Of a stretch of DNA of 11,485 nucleotides, positions 7,087 to 11,485 are shown one piece after another. The position numbers and the translations under genes were made by a program. Numbering within the stretch: position 1 is the first letter of the stretch; each line of letters begins with the position of its first letter. This DNA is from Verrucomicrobiales bacterium (GTDB taxonomy: Bacteria; Verrucomicrobiota; Verrucomicrobiia; Verrucomicrobiales; Verrucomicrobiaceae), in contig DNXB01000060.1 of NCBI GenBank assembly GCA_003506995.1, forward strand, positions 8,471 through 19,955, read 5' to 3'. The notes beneath the pieces were generated by a model, which saw nothing but the letters and a program-made list of their open reading frames with translations, did not search any database and was not told the origin of the DNA.

Positions 7087-8211
7087 TCACGAAGCTTGTG
7101 CAAGTGCTCGCAAGGCGGAGGCATGTTGAAGGACAGCAACTTCGAGAAGCTCGGGGCCGCGTTGCATGGCTTCGGCGAGGGGCATGGCCTTCGGTTTGAT
7201 GGCGCAAAGGAGGTCGAAGCGGGTACGGAGCAGGTCTTCGGCCTCGATGGCTCCGGCGAAGGCGGCGACGGGTTTGCCGAGTTCTCGGGCGAGATCGGCG
7301 ACGCCCATGGGGCCTTTGCCGTGGAGGGTTTGGGCGTCGAGACGGCCTTCGCCTGTGATAACGAGGTCGGCGGCGGCGACACGGCGGCGGAGGTGGACGA
7401 GATCGGCGATCAAATCGAAGCCGCTGGTGAGTTTGGCCCCGCAGAAGCTCATGAGGCCGAATCCGAGGCCGCCAGCAGCTCCCGCGCCGGGAATCTCGCG
7501 ATGATCGACACCGAGATCACGCAGCACGATGTCGGCAATGCGCTGGAGGCGGCTTTCAAAGAACGCAAAGTCCCGCACACCTTTCTGAGGGCCATAGACG
7601 CGGGTGCAGCCGTGCGGGCCGAGCAGGGGATTGTTCACGTCGCAGGCGACGAGGATTTCGGGCATGCGCAGTTCGCCGCGCTCGATCTTTGCCAGCTTGT
7701 CCATGTGCTGAAGGGTGGGGGTGAGCGGCTCACCATCGGCATCCAGGAAGCGGAAGCCGAGCGCGGCGGCCATGCCGATGCCTGCATCGTTGGTGGCGCT
7801 GCCACCGATACCGATGACGATGCGATTGACACCGCGTGCGATGGCGTCCTGGAGCATCAACCCGGTGCCAAGGGTGCTGGCGGTGGCGGGATCGAGAGGG
7901 AGATCGCTGACCATGGCCAGGCCGGAGGCGGCGCTCATTTCCATGATGGCCTCGAACTGGCTGCCATCCCGGACGAGACCGTAACGGGCGGTGACGGGGC
8001 GGTTCTGAGCGTCGAACGTGGCTGTTTCGCACCATTCGCCCCTCAGGGCGGCGATGACGGCTTCGGCGGTGCCTTCGCCACCGTCGGCGATGGGGCAGAG
8101 GTCGCATTCTGCCCCTGGAATCGACTGCTTGAGGGCCGATTCGATGGCCTGGGCGGCCACAGTGGCAGGGATGGAGCCTTTGAATTTGTCGATGGCGATG
8201 AGGATGCGCAT
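7087..8211 (-). CDS. Glycerate 2-kinase (GarK/GlxK family)
   Basis: Phosphorylates D-glycerate, by family precedent to 2-phosphoglycerate, feeding glyoxylate, tartronate or serine-derived carbon into glycolysis in the cytosol. It has 374 residues, the usual length for the type 2 glycerate kinase family (COG1929). Diagnostic motifs in order are I-A-I-D-K-F-K-G-S-I (5-14), P-I-A-D-G-G-E-G-T (40-48), G-I-G-G-S-A-T-N-D-A-G (134-144), A-C-D-V-N-N-P-L-L-G (189-198), PGAGAAGGLGFG (241-252) and T-G-E-G-R-L-D-A-Q-T-L-H-G-K (286-299). The start at 8211 (MRILIAIDKFKGS) is preferred over an in-frame ATG 30 bases upstream, because the family begins with this beta strand. It is divergent from the histidine kinase gene and leads the minus-strand group with fabD and the redoxin. 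No glyoxylate-pathway partner genes are visible in the window. Confidence 0.93.
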   Translation of the reverse strand: MRILIAIDKFKGSIPATVAAQAIESALKQSIPGAECDLCPIADGGEGTAEAVIAALRGEWCETATFDAQNRPVTARYGLVRDGSQFEAIMEMSAASGLAMVSDLPLDPATASTLGTGLMLQDAIARGVNRIVIGIGGSATNDAGIGMAAALGFRFLDADGEPLTPTLQHMDKLAKIERGELRMPEILVACDVNNPLLGPHGCTRVYGPQKGVRDFAFFESRLQRIADIVLRDLGVDHREIPGAGAAGGLGFGLMSFCGAKLTSGFDLIADLVHLRRRVAAADLVITGEGRLDAQTLHGKGPMGVADLARELGKPVAAFAGAIEAEDLLRTRFDLLCAIKPKAMPLAEAMQRGPELLEVAVLQHASALRALAQAS

Positions 8212-8220
8212 GGGCGGCGC

Positions 8221-8248
8221 ATGATGCCGAGTCTTCGCCAACTGCCAA
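8221..8248 (-). promoter_or_regulatory. Candidate promoter of the glycerate kinase-fabD-redoxin unit
   Basis: On the minus strand TTGGCA (8248-8243) and CATCAT (8226-8221) are separated by 16 bases, and the second hexamer lies 9 bases from the ATG at 8211. Both spacings equal those seen before the Gre gene. The -10 hexamer is weak, and the element is proposed from spacing and the good -35 match only. Confidence 0.3.
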
Positions 8249-8343
8249 GCCAGGGTGCGATGTTGGATCGAAAACGATGCGATGTGAGGTGTCAGAAAAA
8301 TGTAAAGATAGCCCCGGATGCCCCTTGCTTTGTAGGGGTGATT

Positions 8344-8360
8344 ATTATAGAATCTATAAT
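8344..8360. promoter_or_regulatory. Perfect 17-bp palindrome overlapping the histidine kinase promoter
   Basis: ATTATAGA and TCTATAAT are perfect 8-base inverted arms around a single central A. The right arm contains TATAAT (8355-8360), an exact -10 consensus on the plus strand, and ends 4 bases before the kinase ATG at 8365. A poor -35 match, TTGTAG, occurs 19 bases upstream of it. Because the palindrome is symmetric it also presents TATAAT on the minus strand, facing the glycerate kinase. It is a strong AT island in GC-rich surroundings, which suggests an operator or a strongly melting promoter. Which protein binds it, if any, is unknown. Confidence 0.5.
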
Positions 8361-8364
8361 TGTT

Positions 8365-9810
8365 ATGTCATTCACTGCTCTGGCAGAGGTCAGTCACCCA
8401 CTGGCCCCACCCAGTTCGGAACGCGCCACTGGCGACGGTCCTGGAGGCATTGTGCCTCGTTCCGGGCGTTTTGAGCAGGAGCAGGAGGCTCTGAACCTGC
8501 GCAATGCGCGGATGGGCGCTTGGTTTGTGATGATCCTGGTTCCGCTATGCAGTTTTCTGGACTGGATGGCCTACCCAGAGCGCTACTGGGAGTTTCTGGT
8601 GCTGCGGCTGGCCTGCGCGGCGAGCTGCGTGCCTCTGCTGCTGGCGCTGAATGGTTCGCTGGGGCGGAAGTACTGCCGAGCCTACCCGGTGATCCTGCCT
8701 CTGCTGCCGGCGCTCATGATCTGCTTCATGATTTACCTGAGCGGTGATCCCGGCTCCGGCTATTACGCCGGTCTGACACTGTGCATCGTCGCGACGGCGT
8801 TTGTGTTTCATTGGACCTTCCGGGAGATCGGCATCACGCTCGGTCTCGTCGTTCTGGCCTACTTGGCGGCCACACTGCCGAATCTGCGTGAGGCGACTGA
8901 TCCGCGCGCGCTGGGCATCTTCGTGAACAACACGGGCTTCATCCTGCTGAACTGCGTGGTGCTTTATTTCGGCAGTCGTCAGCATCATGCGATCCGCGTG
9001 CGGGAGTTTGCCAGCCGCTGCAAGGTGGAGGAGCAGCGGGAGGAACTGGCCGCGCGAAACGATGAACTGGTGGAAACGCTAAACCGCCTGCGTGAAACCG
9101 AAGCCCAGCTCGCACAGAGTGAGAAGCTGGCCTCCATCGGCAGGCTGGGGGCCGGGATTGTGCATGAGATCAACAATCCGCTGAACTATGTGAAGTCGGC
9201 GATCTACCTCCTGAAGAAAAAGGGCAAGGCGATGCCGCCGGAGATCGCGGAGTCGGTGAACCGCATCGCGGCGGACATCGGGGAGGGGATTGACCGCGTG
9301 GCGGCCATCGTCTCCGACCTGCGCACCTTCGCGCATCCTGAAAATCGCGGGGTGCGGCCGATTGATCTGCATGAGACGAGCCGCAAGGCGCTGCGTTTGC
9401 TGGCCAAGGAGATCAGCGACCGCCAGGTGACGCTGGTGGATGAGATCCCGCCGGGAATCATCGCGCAGGGGGATGAGAACTCCCTGATTCAAATCCTGCT
9501 GAACCTCGTGCAGAACAGCCTGGACGCCTTGGAGGGCCGCCCTGAACCGACGATCCTCATCAAGGCGGTCGAGACCGTGAGCGGCGTTGATTTGATCGTG
9601 CGGGACAATGGCGCTGGCATTCCCAAGGAGAATCTCTCCAAGATTTTTGATCCGTTTTTCACCACCAAGGAGGTGGGGCAGGGCATGGGCCTCGGTCTGA
9701 GCATCTGCTTCCGCTTGATCCAGCAGATGGGTGGCGAGGTGAAAATCGACTCCGAGGCGGGGAGCCACACGCAGTTCACGCTCAGCCTCAAGAAACCTGA
9801 CAACGCCTGA
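8365..9810 (+). CDS. Six-transmembrane sensor histidine kinase
   Basis: A 481-residue inner-membrane histidine kinase. A hydrophilic N-terminus (1-48) is followed by six predicted membrane helices at about 50-68, 75-96, 106-125, 134-152, 155-173 and 183-203, with short loops and no large periplasmic sensor. A charged coiled coil (~208-255) leads to the H-box G-I-V-H267-E-I-N-N-P-L, the site of autophosphorylation. The ATP-binding domain has the N-box with N380 and N384 (LLNLVQNSLDAL), the G1 box D414-N-G-A-G418, the F-box F-D-P-F-F-T-T-K, and the G2 box G438-Q-G-M-G-L-G444. All catalytic motifs are intact. The ligand is unknown; the multi-helix region could sense a membrane-embedded or small hydrophobic signal. 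The ATG at 8365 is chosen because everything upstream in this frame is antisense to the glycerate kinase and has no kinase features. The response regulator gene follows after 5 bases. Confidence 0.9.
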   Translation: MSFTALAEVSHPLAPPSSERATGDGPGGIVPRSGRFEQEQEALNLRNARMGAWFVMILVPLCSFLDWMAYPERYWEFLVLRLACAASCVPLLLALNGSLGRKYCRAYPVILPLLPALMICFMIYLSGDPGSGYYAGLTLCIVATAFVFHWTFREIGITLGLVVLAYLAATLPNLREATDPRALGIFVNNTGFILLNCVVLYFGSRQHHAIRVREFASRCKVEEQREELAARNDELVETLNRLRETEAQLAQSEKLASIGRLGAGIVHEINNPLNYVKSAIYLLKKKGKAMPPEIAESVNRIAADIGEGIDRVAAIVSDLRTFAHPENRGVRPIDLHETSRKALRLLAKEISDRQVTLVDEIPPGIIAQGDENSLIQILLNLVQNSLDALEGRPEPTILIKAVETVSGVDLIVRDNGAGIPKENLSKIFDPFFTTKEVGQGMGLGLSICFRLIQQMGGEVKIDSEAGSHTQFTLSLKKPDNA

Positions 9811-9815
9811 AGTTC

Positions 9816-11072
9816 ATGTCCGACCCGAAGCTATCGCCTTACCACATCCTCTACGTCGATGACGAGGAGAAGGCGTTGCATTACTTCAAGGAGATCTTTG
9901 GTGACGAATACACCATCCACATCGCGAACAACGCGATGGATGGCTATCGCATTCTCCAGCAGTACGGCCCGCAGATCGGCCTGTTGCTCACCGACCAGCG
10001 CATGCCTGGGCCGAGCGGCGTGGAACTGATGGAGCACGCGAAAAAGCTGAATCCCAACCTCGTGCGCATTCTCGTCACGGCTTACACGGATTATCAGGCG
10101 GCTGTCGATGCGGTGAACTCCGGCCGCTGCTTCCGTTATCTGCACAAGCCTTGGGACCCGGATGAGCTGAGCGTGATCATCAAGCACGCGCTGGACTATT
10201 ACCATGCCATGATCGAGCGCGAGCAATTGCTGGCGGAGAAAGCGGACACCGTGCGGCACATGCTTTCCTCGGACAAAATTTCCGGCCTCGGCATCCTGGC
10301 GGAAGGCTTGAATCATCACCTGCGCAACGCGCTGACGGTGGTGCGCGCGTTCATCGACCTCGCGCCGATGAAGCTCATGGAGGAGATCGGCGGCGCGCAT
10401 CCGCGCGACCCCTCCTTCTGGCTCGACGTGCAGCACCAGGCGCAGTCCCAGATCGAGCGCATTCAGCTCCTGCTGTCGCGTCTGGCCGAGGGATCGCATG
10501 CCCGGCAGCTTGAGCGGAAGGATGAATGCACGCTGAATGAAGTGCTGGAGGAGATGATCAACATGTTTGCCACCTCGTTGCAGGCGAAGAACCTCAACGT
10601 CGATGTGGAGATCGATCCCAATCTTCCCGCGCTGAAGGTGGACAGCGGACGCTTCCGCCAGATGTGGCGACTGATCTTCATGGAGGAAATCACCCACCTC
10701 AGTCCTGGCGACACCATGCAAATCAGCGCAAAGGTCAAGACCGACGCCACCGGCCAGCCGCAGGCGGTGATGTATGTGCGCGACAGCGGCGCGTGGGAGG
10801 GCAAAGACAAGCCCGCCAATCTCTTCGATCCGTTCTACACCCGCAGCCGCAAGCCTGACGACTTCGGCGTGAACATGATGGCCTGCTATGTCACGATGCA
10901 TCTGCACGGCGGCACCGCCGAGGCGCGGCACCTGGAGCCGCGTGGGCTGGAACTCAAGCTCTCCATGCCGCTTGATCCCGCCGACACTCCCAAAAAAGAA
11001 GACGACTTCTTCCGCCAGCTCCTCACCCACGAGCAGCGCTGGCGCCAGCGTGAGGAAATGGCGGCGGCATAA
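9816..11072 (+). CDS. Response regulator with degenerate histidine-kinase-like output domain
   Basis: A 418-residue cytosolic protein and the likely partner of the upstream kinase. Residues ~9-130 form a receiver domain with the acidic pair D15/D16, phospho-acceptor D60 (L-L-T-D-Q-R-M-P-G), T88 and K111 (Y-L-H-K-P-W), all intact. The C-terminal part resembles a histidine kinase: a helical segment (~125-235) with an H-box-like N166-H167-H168-L-R-N, then an ATPase-like fold (~240-390). Key kinase residues are lost. The acidic residue after the H-box His is His168, and the N-box Asn aligns with E290. The G1 box reads D323-S-G-A-W327, where the second Gly should be, and the G2 glycines are missing although an F-box-like F-D-P-F-Y-T remains. 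There is no DNA-binding domain. It may signal by protein contact, or pass phosphate between D60 and H167; both are inference. Confidence 0.85.
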   Translation: MSDPKLSPYHILYVDDEEKALHYFKEIFGDEYTIHIANNAMDGYRILQQYGPQIGLLLTDQRMPGPSGVELMEHAKKLNPNLVRILVTAYTDYQAAVDAVNSGRCFRYLHKPWDPDELSVIIKHALDYYHAMIEREQLLAEKADTVRHMLSSDKISGLGILAEGLNHHLRNALTVVRAFIDLAPMKLMEEIGGAHPRDPSFWLDVQHQAQSQIERIQLLLSRLAEGSHARQLERKDECTLNEVLEEMINMFATSLQAKNLNVDVEIDPNLPALKVDSGRFRQMWRLIFMEEITHLSPGDTMQISAKVKTDATGQPQAVMYVRDSGAWEGKDKPANLFDPFYTRSRKPDDFGVNMMACYVTMHLHGGTAEARHLEPRGLELKLSMPLDPADTPKKEDDFFRQLLTHEQRWRQREEMAAA

Positions 11073-11109
11073 CTTTGTCCCGCCTTGATCTTGAGCAGGT
11101 CGTTGGAAT

Positions 11110-11485
11110 TCAAGACGGCCAGAGTGCCAGGATCGCCACGCCTCCCAGGATGGAGGCCCCCATGCCGAGCAACACGGGCTTGATGAAGGCGCGTGCGCCC
11201 AGCACGAGAACGAGCCCGGCTTTGAACACAATGTTGGCCAGGCCGCCGACCATGATCATGCGCCAGGCGGTGGCCGGTTCAAGGTGAGAGGTGCTGACGA
11301 GGCGCGAGGTGGAAAGTGTGATGGCGTCCATGTCGGTGAGTCCTGAGATGGCGGCGGCGATGTAAAGACCAGAGCTGCCGAAATGCTCACGCGCGGCGGC
11401 CACGACGAGCAGCACGACGGCATAGAGCAGGCCAAAGATCACCGCGCTTTTGAGCTCGGATGGAGGTGATTCGTCCGGTGTGTGC
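11110..11485 (-). CDS. MgtC/SapB-type membrane protein, DUF4010 C-terminal fragment, cut by window edge
   Basis: The last ~125 residues of an integral membrane protein whose gene continues beyond the right edge. The frame is open to base 11484 and reads ESPPSELKSAVIFG before the first membrane helix, so the GTG at 11442 is not the start. Helices are visible at VIFGLLYAVVLLVVAAA, in the GLYIAAAISGL region, in MIMVGGLANIVFKAGLVLVLGA, and at the C-terminus in LLGMGASILGGVAILAL. The S-G-L-T-D-M-D-A-I-T-L-S motif is characteristic of DUF4010, found at the C-terminus of MgtC/SapB-family proteins. Its biochemical role is not established. It converges with the response regulator gene, with 37 bases between the stops and no clear hairpin terminator there. 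Confidence 0.75.
   Translation of the reverse strand, partial: HTPDESPPSELKSAVIFGLLYAVVLLVVAAAREHFGSSGLYIAAAISGLTDMDAITLSTSRLVSTSHLEPATAWRMIMVGGLANIVFKAGLVLVLGARAFIKPVLLGMGASILGGVAILALWPS

Noticed and set aside
7038..7382. Upstream in-frame extension of fabD to 7382
   Set aside because: The extension is Pro/Ser-rich, overlaps the glycerate kinase gene on the same strand in another frame, and would add 115 residues that FabD proteins do not have.
9831..11231. 466-codon open frame on the minus strand
   Set aside because: It is antisense to the response regulator, which has all receiver-domain residues; the reverse translation lacks any domain.

Overview
The window is about 11.5 kb of GC-rich, densely coding bacterial chromosome. 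It carries nine protein genes and no sign of tRNA, rRNA, CRISPR arrays or transposases. Several traits point to the Planctomycetes-Verrucomicrobia-Chlamydiae group, most likely a Prosthecobacter-like member of Verrucomicrobiota. These are a GreA/GreB-type factor with a very long N-terminal extension, a Tat-exported sugar phosphate isomerase-like protein, a redoxin ending in a Gly-Cys motif, and gene starts without Shine-Dalgarno sequences. The assignment is inferred from family knowledge, not from a marker gene.

Left part (1-5509, all plus strand): an RlmI-like 23S rRNA m5C methyltransferase cut by the left edge; a 613-residue Gre-type transcription elongation factor; a secreted 443-residue protein of unknown function with a possible NlpC/P60-like C-terminus; and a Tat-signal TIM-barrel sugar phosphate isomerase/epimerase-like protein. 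The gaps between these genes (48 to 166 bases) allow each gene its own promoter.

Middle part (5561-8211, minus strand, read right to left): glycerate 2-kinase, FabD (malonyl-CoA:ACP transacylase) and an exported thioredoxin-fold protein. They are closely spaced and probably co-transcribed, ending at a hairpin with a T-tract that looks like an intrinsic terminator. This terminator lies between the convergent isomerase and redoxin genes.

Right part (8365-11072, plus strand): a two-gene signalling operon read away from the glycerate kinase. It encodes a six-helix membrane histidine kinase and, 5 bases downstream, a response regulator whose output region is a degenerate histidine-kinase module in place of a DNA-binding domain. 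The shared 153-base intergenic region holds a perfect 17-bp palindrome that contains a TATAAT hexamer and ends 4 bases before the kinase ATG. A convergent MgtC/SapB-type (DUF4010) membrane protein fragment runs off the right edge.

Most of the window is housekeeping. The parts that most deserve follow-up are the kinase/degenerate-kinase pair with its palindromic promoter, the secreted unknown protein, and the repeated pattern of a -10-like hexamer placed almost against the ATG with no Shine-Dalgarno sequence. No clearly new multi-gene system is evident.
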